Of a stretch of 54,487 nucleotides of DNA, positions 1-8,187 are shown piece by piece. The notes under the pieces were generated by a model, which was given only the letters and a program-made list of their open reading frames with translations, searched no databases and had not been told where the DNA came from. Origin of the DNA: Bifidobacterium sp. N4G05 (GTDB lineage: Bacteria > Actinomycetota > Actinomycetes > Actinomycetales > Bifidobacteriaceae); assembly GCF_002742445.1 (NCBI RefSeq), contig NZ_NJNQ01000009.1, forward strand, positions 1 to 54,487, read 5' to 3'. Positions within the stretch are counted from its first letter, which is position 1; every line of letters starts with the position of its first letter. Both the position numbers and the translations under genes were made by a program.

Positions 1-56
1 TTGTTATGCTCCTTGAAAAATCCGTGTCCTATGCAGATGACGTACGCCCCAAGGCG

Positions 57-989
57 TTACTTCATCTGCTCCTTCATGCTGTTGAGCTGCACCGCGTACG
101 CGATCGCCATCGTGATCACGGCCATCGTGATCGCCAAGGCGGCGGCGTAGTTCGACTGGTTGCCCGCGAAGCTCAGGTTGTACGCGTACATGTTCGGCGT
201 GTAATACGTGGTGATCGAGTTGCCAGGCACCATGTTCTGCAGAATGCTCGGCTCGTTGAACAGCTGGAACGAGCCGATGATCGAGAAGATCACCGTGATC
301 GCGAGCGATCCCTTCAATTCGGGCAGCTTGATGGACTTGATGATCTGCCATTCGCTCGCGCCGTCAATGCTGGCGGCCTCGTACAGCGAGTGCGGGATCG
401 TGGACAGCGAGCTGTAGAAGATCAGCATGTTGTAGCCCGTGAACTCCCAGGTCACGATGTTGCCGATCGAAGCGAGCAGCACGCTTGGGCTCAGCACGTC
501 GAGGTTCGTGCCCAACCAGTCGTTCAGGGAGCCGACCAGACCGTATTTCGCGCCGTACATGAAGCCCCACACCAAAGTCGACACCACGGCCGGCACCGCG
601 TACGGCAGGAACGTGCTGATGCGGAAGAACTTCGCGCCGTGCAGCTTCATGGAATCCAAAGCCAAAGCCATCGCCGCCGACAGGAACAGCATGATCGGCA
701 CCTGCACGCAGGTGAACAGCGCGACCCTGCCGACTGAGCTCCAGAACTGCTGGTCGTGGAACAGACGAATGTAGTTGCTGATTCCCACGAACTTCGTGCC
801 GCCGATCATCTGCTTCTGGAAGAAGCTGATGTAGACCGCGTACAGGATCGGGATCACGAACACGAACACGAACACCAACGCGAACGGCCACATAAACTTC
901 CAACCACGCCAATCCGCCTTGTGTTTATTGACACGCACGGTTGCCGAATGCAGTGGCATATTGGCAACAACTTCCGTTGCTGACATCAT
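57..989 (-). CDS. Sugar ABC transporter permease, MalF-like
   Basis: About 310 residues: one of two membrane subunits of a carbohydrate ABC importer (binding-protein-dependent transport permease family). About six hydrophobic segments are visible, and the cytoplasmic EAA loop (YEAASIDGASEWQIIKSIKLP) that docks on the ATPase is intact. The start is at 989, where ATGATG follows a strong GAAGGAGA site; an upstream in-frame extension has no such site. Downstream, just before the window edge, AAGGAG is followed by the probable start of the second permease, so an operon runs off the left end. No ATPase gene is visible; actinobacteria often share one MsiK-type ATPase. Its natural binding protein should lie just upstream but is absent there; the protein encoded on the opposite strand at 1852 is the likely partner (inference). 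Confidence 0.88.
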   Translation of the reverse strand: MMSATEVVANMPLHSATVRVNKHKADWRGWKFMWPFALVFVFVFVIPILYAVYISFFQKQMIGGTKFVGISNYIRLFHDQQFWSSVGRVALFTCVQVPIMLFLSAAMALALDSMKLHGAKFFRISTFLPYAVPAVVSTLVWGFMYGAKYGLVGSLNDWLGTNLDVLSPSVLLASIGNIVTWEFTGYNMLIFYSSLSTIPHSLYEAASIDGASEWQIIKSIKLPELKGSLAITVIFSIIGSFQLFNEPSILQNMVPGNSITTYYTPNMYAYNLSFAGNQSNYAAALAITMAVITMAIAYAVQLNSMKEQMK

Positions 990-1204
990 TCTCTCCTTCG
1001 AGACATTTTTTGATTGTTTTTGATTGCCGCGCAAAGATTTCCGAGTGTGAAACAGGTGTGGATGGGAAAGCATCCCTTTCGCGCCTGTACTTTCACTCCA
1101 CGGTGGAGCCTTGATGAATCGCACCCCGATCGTTGGACTGAAGAAATTCAGATTTCGATGATCGGGCGGTACGGTTCATGCCTTCGAGGACACCCGATGG
1201 TATT

Positions 1205-1371
1205 CTTTTTCCTTTCTTTCTATTGAACGGCAGTGGCATGATCCTTGCTTTTGGCGCCCTTGCTTGTAGTCTGCATCTTAAAACCGAAGGATTATGACTG
1301 ACAAATAATTTCGATGATTTCGACGATTTCAATAATCAAGGCACTCACCAGAACAGGCACGCGCGATTGTA
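1205..1371 (-). repeat. Left copy of inverted leader repeat
   Basis: Read on the minus strand this copy is nearly identical to 1685-1850. It includes GAAATCGTCGAAATCATCG, the CATAATCCTTCGGTTTTAAG stretch and the AATAGAAAGAAAGGA ribosome-site end. The match weakens beyond about 1351 but stays visible to about 1371. No binding-protein frame follows it; a 200-base spacer leads to the permease start. Confidence 0.85.
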
Positions 1372-1684
1372 TCGTGTGAGGGCCTACGAAGTTGATGGTT
1401 CAGCGCATGATAGCTGAACCGCCGGGGTTGCAATTTGGCACATATTCCAGGCAATTTGTTGATAGAAATATATAGCAGAGCTGTTATTGGCGACATCGCT
1501 GTTGATTTACGTTGTAGGTTTTTCCGGTCTGTGTTGACTTCTTAGTAAAGCGTTGAAGTGTCCGATCATATGACGATGTATGTGCTTTTAGACGCGGCAC
1601 ATTCCTCGGGACAGCACTATATTCGCTAATGTGACTTTCTCGTTCTTTAGACAATGGATCATCAATTGTGTTGGCCGTTGCGTG

Positions 1685-1850
1685 ATGCAGCCGCGCGTGT
1701 CTGTTATGGTGAGTGCCTTGATTATTGAAATCGTCGAAATCATCGAAATTATTTGTCAGTCATAATCCTTCGGTTTTAAGATGCAGACTACAAGCAAGGG
1801 CGCCAAAAGCAAGGATCATGCCACTGCTGCTCAATAGAAAGAAGGGAAAC
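1685..1850 (+). repeat. Right copy of inverted leader repeat, 5' leader of binding-protein gene
   Basis: Inverted partner of 1205-1371. It forms the immediate upstream region and ribosome site of the lipoprotein gene at 1852. A possible promoter at its upstream end is TTGCGT (1678-1683), 18 bases, TGTTAT (1702-1707). Confidence 0.85.
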
Positions 1851-1851
1851 A

Positions 1852-3192
1852 ATGAGGTTCTCATTAGGAAAAATAATTGCTCTCTGCGGTGCTGCGGCGA
1901 TGGTTGTTCCATTGGCAGCGTGTGGAACAACTCAGTCGGAAACTCCCGATGGGAGCGGTAAGACGGTTGTTAATGTCTGGGCTTGGGATAACAATCTTAA
2001 AGCTAATGCTAAGGTTTTCATGAAGAAAAACCCTAACATTGTCATCAAATTTACCAATGCCGGTAGTGGTAAAGATGAATACAAAGCTCTGAATAATGCT
2101 TTGGAAGCTGGCAGTGGAATTCCGGATATAGCCATGATTGAATATTATGCGATTCCTGAGTATGTAATTAAGGGCTCTCTTAAAAATCTGAATGACTATG
2201 GGACTGCCAAATATAAGGATTTCTACACCCCAGGTACTTGGAATGCAGTGAATTTCAATGGCGGTATGTATGGTATGCCAGTCGACTCTGGACCAATGGC
2301 TTTTTACTATGACAAAGAGGTATTTGACAAAGCTGGCATTTCTGAGCCGCCAAGTACTTGGGATGAGTTCTATCAAGATGCAAAGAAGATTAAGCAGATT
2401 GGTTCATATATTACTAATGATCCAGGGAACGCCGGATTCTTCAATGCAATGGTCTGGCAAGCAGGTGGACACCCATATTCCACATCTAAAGACGGCACTA
2501 AGGTTACCGTCAAACTCACTACTGATAAAGGAGTGCAGAAATTCTGTGACTTCTGGCAAAAGATGATTGATGAAGGACTAATCGAAACGAAGACAAAAGA
2601 TAGTTCTGATGATTGGTATCGTTCAGTTGGTTCCGGAGAATTTGCGAGCGTGATATCTGCTGCATGGGCTCCCGGCATGTTTTTAAACAATGCTTCGGAG
2701 GGTGCTGGAAAGTGGCGAATTGCTCAAATGCCAACGTGGAACGTCGGCGAGAAGGTAAGTTCTGAGTACGGCGGCTCCTCCCTTGCCCTGATGTCGTCAT
2801 CCAAGAATGCGGATGCTGCGTACAAGTTTATGGAATTTGCCAGCACTAATTCTGATGCCATCATGTCCCGTGTGGACCAAGGTGGTTTTCCTGCTGATTT
2901 GAAGACCATGTCTAACGATAAATTCCTTAGCCAGACTACTATGGTGAACTCCGATGGAGACACGGTGGATTATTTTGGCGGTGAGAAGTTCAATGCTGAA
3001 TTCGCCGAGGCTGCGAAGCGTGTCACATCTAAGTTCGAATTTCTGCCCTATGACGTTTATGCGCGAAGCGTTTTCACCGACACTGTCGGGGCGGCTTACA
3101 CGGGACAGACCACAATGAAGGAAGGTGTGAAGGCTTGGCAGGACAAGCTCGTTGAGCAAGGAAAGAGCCAAGGCTTTACTGTGAACGAATAA
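1852..3192 (+). CDS. Sugar ABC transporter substrate-binding lipoprotein
   Basis: 446 residues, family 1 extracellular solute-binding protein (MalE-like). The N-terminus has a positively charged, hydrophobic signal and a lipobox ending LAAC, so Cys24 should be lipid-modified and the protein held on the outer face of the membrane. The fold begins with TVVNVWAWDN, typical of this family. ATG follows GAAGGG. The gene is visibly richer in A+T than the GH13 and nag genes around it and uses codons rare there, as does the LacI gene 8 bases downstream; the pair looks acquired or exchanged as a block. The substrate is probably an alpha-glucoside, judged only from the GH13 enzyme that follows. Confidence 0.9.
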   Translation: MRFSLGKIIALCGAAAMVVPLAACGTTQSETPDGSGKTVVNVWAWDNNLKANAKVFMKKNPNIVIKFTNAGSGKDEYKALNNALEAGSGIPDIAMIEYYAIPEYVIKGSLKNLNDYGTAKYKDFYTPGTWNAVNFNGGMYGMPVDSGPMAFYYDKEVFDKAGISEPPSTWDEFYQDAKKIKQIGSYITNDPGNAGFFNAMVWQAGGHPYSTSKDGTKVTVKLTTDKGVQKFCDFWQKMIDEGLIETKTKDSSDDWYRSVGSGEFASVISAAWAPGMFLNNASEGAGKWRIAQMPTWNVGEKVSSEYGGSSLALMSSSKNADAAYKFMEFASTNSDAIMSRVDQGGFPADLKTMSNDKFLSQTTMVNSDGDTVDYFGGEKFNAEFAEAAKRVTSKFEFLPYDVYARSVFTDTVGAAYTGQTTMKEGVKAWQDKLVEQGKSQGFTVNE

Positions 3193-3200
3193 GGATAACA

Positions 3201-4214
3201 ATGGCTGGAATCAAGGACGTGGCGGCTCTCGCAGGAGTTTCCATAAGCACGGTTTCCTATGTGATGACAGGGAAACGTCCCATAGGGGCAAATACCCGTC
3301 GGAGAGTATTGCAAGCTGCGCGGGAACTTGGTTACTTGGCGAAAAACGGTGGTCCAGCTCCGTTGAGTGGTGAGACTCATTTCGTCGCGCTGAGTTCGCC
3401 CGTCCATGATTCCACCAGCTATACCAATTATTGTGCTTATTTTCTAAATTTTCTCAAAGCGGCCAGGCAACTTGGCTATGAAACGTTGCTGTTGACTGAG
3501 GAAACAGGAGATGAGCAGCTTCGCTCTATCATCGATACTGGGATGGTGGATGGTGTCGCTCTTATGGATGTGACTATGAATGATCCCCGAATTGAATTAG
3601 CTCAGCTTTCAAGTATTCCGGTCATTTCTATTGGACATCCTATGAATGAAATAAATGTGCCATGCATTGATACCGATTTTATTGAAATGGGTGAAATGAT
3701 CATGCAAACGCTTTGTCGTAATGGGCACAGCAGAATTCTGTTTGCAGGGGGGAAGGAGATTGATTACGAACGAAATGGAGGTGCAAATTACCTCATTCGA
3801 CTCAGGACATCAATGCATGATGCTGCTGCGCGATACAAGATTCATATAGATGAAGAGTTTACCGACGAGGATGATTTCGATGCTGCCGAAAACCTACTTG
3901 AGAGGTTCATCTCGAGTGAGAACACAGCAATTGTGACTCAAGGCGGCCCATTGTTCCTTAATAATCTTGTTGCTGCGACGCGGCAGCGTGGAATGAAGAT
4001 TCCTCAAGATCTTTCGCTGATTTCAGCGGGAACATATACAGATTCCATAGGCAAGCGTCTGAGGATAGATGAATTTCCCTTAATGCCAGCAGAGTTGTGT
4101 CAACTGGGCATGAGCATGCTTGTTCGGCTTATGGATGGAACTCTAAAGGGAAAGGAAAAAGCAACATTGATTCATCCCGTATATAGGCAACGTGGATCCA
4201 TAGCATCGCGTTGA
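3201..4214 (+). CDS. LacI-family transcriptional regulator
   Basis: 337 residues. The N-terminal helix-turn-helix reads IKDVAALAGVSISTVSYVMTG, with the hinge about residues 45-60, then a periplasmic-binding-protein-like ligand domain. It lies 8 bases after the binding-protein gene and 31 bases before the GH13 gene, so all three are probably one transcript and this protein is likely their local repressor, responding to a sugar released by the alpha-glucosidase (inference). Codon use is AT-rich like the preceding gene and unlike the following one. The C-terminal part keeps the family layout but diverges from the usual FDD-type segment, so the ligand cannot be guessed from sequence. Confidence 0.9.
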   Translation: MAGIKDVAALAGVSISTVSYVMTGKRPIGANTRRRVLQAARELGYLAKNGGPAPLSGETHFVALSSPVHDSTSYTNYCAYFLNFLKAARQLGYETLLLTEETGDEQLRSIIDTGMVDGVALMDVTMNDPRIELAQLSSIPVISIGHPMNEINVPCIDTDFIEMGEMIMQTLCRNGHSRILFAGGKEIDYERNGGANYLIRLRTSMHDAAARYKIHIDEEFTDEDDFDAAENLLERFISSENTAIVTQGGPLFLNNLVAATRQRGMKIPQDLSLISAGTYTDSIGKRLRIDEFPLMPAELCQLGMSMLVRLMDGTLKGKEKATLIHPVYRQRGSIASR

Positions 4215-4245
4215 TGAAGAACTTGATTTAATAAGGAAACAAGAT

Positions 4246-6069
4246 ATGACTGATTTCAATCGTTCCGTCCTTCCCGACGCCGTGCGTTCCAACGGCGCGA
4301 CCCCGAACCCGTGGTGGGCCAACGCGGTGGTCTACCAGATCTACCCGCGTTCCTTCCAGGATTCCAACGGCGACGGCGTCGGCGATCTGAAGGGCATCAC
4401 CAGCCGTCTCGACTACCTCGCCGACCTCGGCGTGGACGTGCTGTGGCTCTCCCCGGTCTACAGGTCGCCGCAGGACGACAACGGCTACGACATCTCCGAC
4501 TATCAGGATATCGATCCGCTGTTCGGCACGCTCGACGACATGGACGAGCTGCTCGCCGAGGCGCACAGGCGCGGTCTGAAGATCGTGATGGATCTGGTGG
4601 TCAACCACACGTCCGACGAGCATGCCTGGTTCCAGGCCTCCCGCGACAAGGACGACCCGCATGCCGACTGGTATTGGTGGCGTCCAGCCAGGCCGGGCCA
4701 TGAGCCGGGCACTCCGGGCGCCGAGCCGAACCAGTGGGGTTCCTATTTCGGCGGTTCCGCCTGGCAGTACGATCCGAAGCGCGGCGAATACTACCTCCAC
4801 CAGTTCTCCAGGAAGCAGCCGGATTTGAATTGGGAGAATCCGGAAGTGCGCAAGGCCGTCTACAAGATGATGAATTGGTGGATGGACCGCGGCATCGACG
4901 GCTTCCGCATGGACGTGATCACCTTGATCTCGAAATATCTCGATAGCCACGGACGGCTGCCCGGAGAGGTCGACTCGGAATTATCCGAAGGAGAGATAGG
5001 CGAAGAGGGATACACGAACGCGAGCCCGTTCTGTTCCGATGGTCCGCGGCTCGATGAATTCCTCGCTGAAATGCGCCGTGAGGTGTTCGAGGGCCGTGAG
5101 GGCTACATGAACGTCGGCGAGGCGCCGGGCATCACTCCGGCCCGCAACGAGTTTATTACCAATCCGGCCCACAAGGAACTCGACATGCTGTTCCTGTTCG
5201 ACCACGTCAGTGTCGATCAATCCCCCGAATCAAAATGGGATACACACGCTTTTGCTCCTAAAAAACTTCAAGATAGAATGAGCAGACAGCAGGAGGCCGT
5301 GAGGGACGCCGGCTGGGCCAGCCTGTTCTTCTGCAACCACGACCAGCCCCGCGTCGTCTCCCGCTGGGGCGACGACACCGACCGCGAGTCGCGCGAGCTG
5401 AGCGCCAAGGCGTTCGGCATGCTGCTGCACATGCACCGCGGCACCCCGTACATTTACGAGGGCGAGGAGCTGGGCATGACCAACGCCCACTTCACCAGGC
5501 TGGACCAGTACCGCGACCTGGAGGCCGTCAACGCCTACCGTCAGCGCGTGGAGGAGGCGAAATGCCAGTCGCCGGAATCGATGATGGCGGCCCTCGCGCT
5601 CATCGGACGCGACAATTCGCGCACGCCGATGCAGTGGGACGCCTCCAGGTACGCCGGCTTCACCGCGCCCGACGCGGCGACGGAACCGTGGATCGGCGTG
5701 AACCCGAACCATGTGGAGATCAACGCCGCCGAGGAGTTCGACGATCCGGATTCCGTGTACACGTTCTACAAGAAGCTCATCGCCATGCGTCACAACAATG
5801 CGACCGTCGCGGTAGGCGAGTGGAATCTGCTGGACGCCGACGATGAGCAGGTGTATGCCTTCACCCGTACCGGCGGCGACGATACGATTCTTGTTGTCGT
5901 CAACCTCACCGGTAGGACGGCGCGGGTGCCGGCGGAGGTCGCGCGGTTGCTCGGAAATGGCGTGGACGAGTCGCAGGTGCTGCTCAGCACCTATGATGCC
6001 GTGCATGGCGTGAGGTCGATCGCTCGTGGCGAACTCGCTCGTTGGGAGGGAGTCGCGATTCAGCTCTGA
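4246..6069 (+). CDS. GH13 alpha-glucosidase, probably oligo-1,6-glucosidase type
   Basis: 607 residues, no signal peptide, so cytoplasmic. GH13 motifs are complete: DLVVNH (116-121), nucleophile D223 in GFRMDV, acid/base E292 in VGEAPG, and transition-state D366 in NHDQ. Valine directly after the nucleophile is the residue found in alpha-1,6-acting members (isomaltase type), whereas maltases usually have threonine there. It would hydrolyse isomaltose, panose and similar imported oligosaccharides to glucose. AAGGAAAC precedes the ATG. Two short stretches (about 4975-5020 and 5210-5285) use AT-rich, atypical codons within an otherwise GC-rich gene, suggesting recombination between paralogues. 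A long stem-loop follows the stop. Confidence 0.93.
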   Translation: MTDFNRSVLPDAVRSNGATPNPWWANAVVYQIYPRSFQDSNGDGVGDLKGITSRLDYLADLGVDVLWLSPVYRSPQDDNGYDISDYQDIDPLFGTLDDMDELLAEAHRRGLKIVMDLVVNHTSDEHAWFQASRDKDDPHADWYWWRPARPGHEPGTPGAEPNQWGSYFGGSAWQYDPKRGEYYLHQFSRKQPDLNWENPEVRKAVYKMMNWWMDRGIDGFRMDVITLISKYLDSHGRLPGEVDSELSEGEIGEEGYTNASPFCSDGPRLDEFLAEMRREVFEGREGYMNVGEAPGITPARNEFITNPAHKELDMLFLFDHVSVDQSPESKWDTHAFAPKKLQDRMSRQQEAVRDAGWASLFFCNHDQPRVVSRWGDDTDRESRELSAKAFGMLLHMHRGTPYIYEGEELGMTNAHFTRLDQYRDLEAVNAYRQRVEEAKCQSPESMMAALALIGRDNSRTPMQWDASRYAGFTAPDAATEPWIGVNPNHVEINAAEEFDDPDSVYTFYKKLIAMRHNNATVAVGEWNLLDADDEQVYAFTRTGGDDTILVVVNLTGRTARVPAEVARLLGNGVDESQVLLSTYDAVHGVRSIARGELARWEGVAIQL

Positions 6070-6080
6070 TCGACTCAAGC

Positions 6081-6133
6081 TGACTTCATGTTCACACTCG
6101 ACCTTACCCTGGTTGAGTGTGGACATGAAGTCA
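6081..6133. terminator. Long stem-loop after GH13 gene
   Basis: 19-base arms (6081-6099 and 6115-6133; TGACTTCATGT...) with one G-U pair and a 15-base loop, 12 bases after the stop codon. There is no U-run, so it may stabilise or process the mRNA rather than terminate on its own. Confidence 0.75.
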
Positions 6134-6524
6134 ATGTCAGGGGCGTGGCTATCTCCCAGAGTGGCGTCTCTTAATGGGGAAGTCGATGTCCGTCAAATGT
6201 GAATTGGAGAACACTGGCTGGTGCGGGGCCGTCTAATTTACTTGCTTTACAACGTTACTATATGTCTGCTCAGCTCTATTTGAGTTTCGCAGGCTCGTGC
6301 CGCTCATGGTGTCCTCGCTTTCCTGTGTGGAGTCGATACATATTGTAGTTTGCCGCGATGCAAGCGGATGCTTCGTTGTGTATTTATTGTCAATAAGCAT
6401 TACTAAATACTGTTGCGGGATGTAAATGTAAGCATTTCTGTCTTTTGTGAATACCCTATATTTGGCTAGATTGCAACTTTTTGACATTGTTTGTAGCTTA
6501 TGTAGGAATTAAATGTAAGGGAAC

Positions 6525-6553
6525 TTGACAAAAAGAAATCGCGTATGTATGCT
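6525..6553 (+). promoter_or_regulatory. Sigma-70-type promoter of the GlcNAc-oligosaccharide operon
   Basis: TTGACA (6525-6530), 17-base spacer, TATGCT (6548-6553): near consensus, 53 bases upstream of the binding-protein start. Confidence 0.75.
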
Positions 6554-6605
6554 GTGACTATCCGGCGCAAGAAGGTGCCGGAATAATCTCACGAAGGAGA
6601 GAGAT

Positions 6606-7913
6606 ATGCGATCCCACACTCAGCGTTTGATGGTTTGCGCAGCTTCTTTCGCGGCTCTGTGCATGGGTCTTGCAGGATGCGGTTCCAATACGGCCGGCAC
6701 CGGCGGGGATTCCGGGGAGGTCGTCCACCTCACCTACATGCATCGTCTTCCGGATTCCGAAGGTATGACCTTGGTCAAAGACATTGTTGCCAAGTGGAAC
6801 AAGGATCATCCGAACATTCAGGTCAAGGCCACCAAGTTCGATGGCGCCGCACAAGACATGATCAAGAAGCTTGAAACCGATGTCAAGGCCGGCAATGCTC
6901 CGGATCTTGCACAGGTCGGCTACGCTGAAGTGCCTGAGGTGTTCACTAAGGGCTTGCTCGAAGACGTGACCGAAGAGGCCGCGAAGTACAAGAGCGACTT
7001 CGCCGAAGGCCCATATTCCATGATGCAGGTTGACGGCAAGACCTACGGCCTGCCACAAGATACCGGTCCGCTTGTGTACTTCTACAACCAGAAGGCTTTC
7101 GATGAGCTGGGCATCAAGGTTCCCAAAACCAAGGATGAGCTGATCGAAGCGGCAAAGACCGCAGCCGCGTCCGGCAAGTACATTATGGATTACGAAGCCG
7201 ATGAGGCCGGCAACATCTTCGCAGGTTTGGCAAATGCTTCCGACCCGTGGTACACGGTCAAGAATGACGCTTGGGTGGTCAACACTAACGGCAGCGGTTC
7301 TAAGGCTGTGGCCGAAACCTTCCAGGAGCTGATCGACAACAAGGCCACGCTGACCAACCCGCGTTGGGTGCCGTCGTTCGACGCATCCCTGCAAGATGGC
7401 ACGCTGATCGGCAACATCGGCGCCGCTTGGGAGGCTCCGCTATTCATGGACTCCGCAGGAGACACCGGTAAGGGTGACTGGCGTGTCGCCCAGGTCGGCG
7501 ATTGGTTTGACAATGGCACCAAGACCGGCCCTGACGGTGGTTCTGGCGTCGCAGTGCTCAAGGGCTGCGAGCACAAGGCCGAAGCCATGGAATTCCTCGA
7601 CTGGTTCAACACTCAGGTTGAGGATCTGACCTCCCAGGGTCTGATCGTGGCAGCCTCCACCGAAGCCGCGAAGACCCCTGAATCCTGGAACGAATTCTAC
7701 GGTGGCCAGGACGTGATGAAGGAATTCGCTACTGCCAACGACAACATGGTCGCATTCAACTACATGCCGGGCTACTCCGCGGTCGCCGCAGCTATGCAGG
7801 AAGCCGCCGACAAGGCAACCGACGGTTCCGGTAAGGTGGCGGACGTGTTCCCTGTGGCACAGAAGACCTCCATCAACACCCTCAAGAACTACGGTCTGTC
7901 TGTAGCGAAGTGA
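6606..7913 (+). CDS. Sugar ABC transporter substrate-binding lipoprotein, GlcNAc cluster
   Basis: 435 residues with a signal peptide and lipobox LAGC (Cys25), then the family 1 solute-binding fold (VVHLTYMHRLPDSEG, NKDHPNIQVKATKF). It heads a gene set with two permeases, a ROK kinase, a GH20 hexosaminidase, nagB and nagA, so its ligand is probably a beta-linked N-acetylhexosamine oligosaccharide; the exact sugar cannot be read from sequence. ATG follows GAAGGAGAGA. Three stem-loops separate it from the first permease gene, the usual arrangement when the binding protein is made in excess over the permeases. It is GC-richer than, and distinct from, the binding protein at 1852. Confidence 0.93.
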   Translation: MRSHTQRLMVCAASFAALCMGLAGCGSNTAGTGGDSGEVVHLTYMHRLPDSEGMTLVKDIVAKWNKDHPNIQVKATKFDGAAQDMIKKLETDVKAGNAPDLAQVGYAEVPEVFTKGLLEDVTEEAAKYKSDFAEGPYSMMQVDGKTYGLPQDTGPLVYFYNQKAFDELGIKVPKTKDELIEAAKTAAASGKYIMDYEADEAGNIFAGLANASDPWYTVKNDAWVVNTNGSGSKAVAETFQELIDNKATLTNPRWVPSFDASLQDGTLIGNIGAAWEAPLFMDSAGDTGKGDWRVAQVGDWFDNGTKTGPDGGSGVAVLKGCEHKAEAMEFLDWFNTQVEDLTSQGLIVAASTEAAKTPESWNEFYGGQDVMKEFATANDNMVAFNYMPGYSAVAAAMQEAADKATDGSGKVADVFPVAQKTSINTLKNYGLSVAK

Positions 7914-7920
7914 TCGACGT

Positions 7921-8165
7921 ATGGAGTCAGAGATCACCCGCTCTGATTCCATAACCCTTCCAACAACGGTGTGGAGCCAACGCGGCACACGGCTTCGCAC
8001 CGTTGTTCATAACATTCCTTACGAATATTCCTCCCCGTGAATATTCCCTATGAATCGATCTAGCTGATTCGACGGAGCGGCTGAAACTGGCACTCCTCTC
8101 CCGTGACGAAGATTTGGATACGGCGATTCGAACTGTGAAAGATGCCACCAACGATGAGTGGCATC
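7921..8165 (+). promoter_or_regulatory. Three intercistronic stem-loops between binding protein and permease
   Basis: Hairpin 1: ATGGAGTCAGAG (7921-7932) with CTCTGATTCCAT (7941-7952). Hairpin 2: AACAACGGTG (7962-7971) with CACCGTTGTT (7998-8007). Hairpin 3: GATGCCAC (8141-8148) with GTGGCATC (8158-8165), just ahead of the permease start. None has a U-run. They probably act as stabilisers or partial attenuators that lower permease expression (inference). Confidence 0.6.
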
Positions 8166-8187
8166 CGATGCGAAAGATAGGTACATC

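Larger units (their letters stand above)
990..1851. other. Divergent regulatory region between permease and binding-protein genes
   Basis: No convincing gene. It holds two inverted copies of a roughly 165-bp leader (1205-1371 and 1685-1850), a hairpin at 1397-1420 (arms GGTTCAGC/GCTGAACC), and near the permease further dyads: CTCCAC-C-GTGGAG around 1096-1108 and a CCGATC/GATCGG stem around 1126-1165. Each leader copy ends in a purine-rich ribosome-site-like stretch, but only the right copy is followed by a reading frame. Confidence 0.7.
6070..6605. other. Intergenic region: terminator, then promoter of the GlcNAc cluster
   Basis: Contains the GH13 terminator (6081-6133), about 390 AT-rich bases without a credible gene, a consensus-like promoter (6525-6553), a small leader hairpin (TCCGGC 6561-6566 with GCCGGA 6577-6582), and the ribosome site GAAGGAGAGA before the next start. 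Confidence 0.7.

Noticed and set aside
1093..1332. 79-residue minus-strand ORF with a twin at 1725
   Set aside because: The identical N-terminal residues come from the inverted leader repeat, not from a duplicated protein.
4228..4950. Long minus-strand ORF opposite the GH13 gene
   Set aside because: Antisense shadow of a GC-rich gene; His/Val/Arg-rich with no domain.
6233..6487. 84-residue minus-strand ORF
   Set aside because: AT-rich, no ribosome site, no domain; lies in the regulatory gap before the GlcNAc operon.
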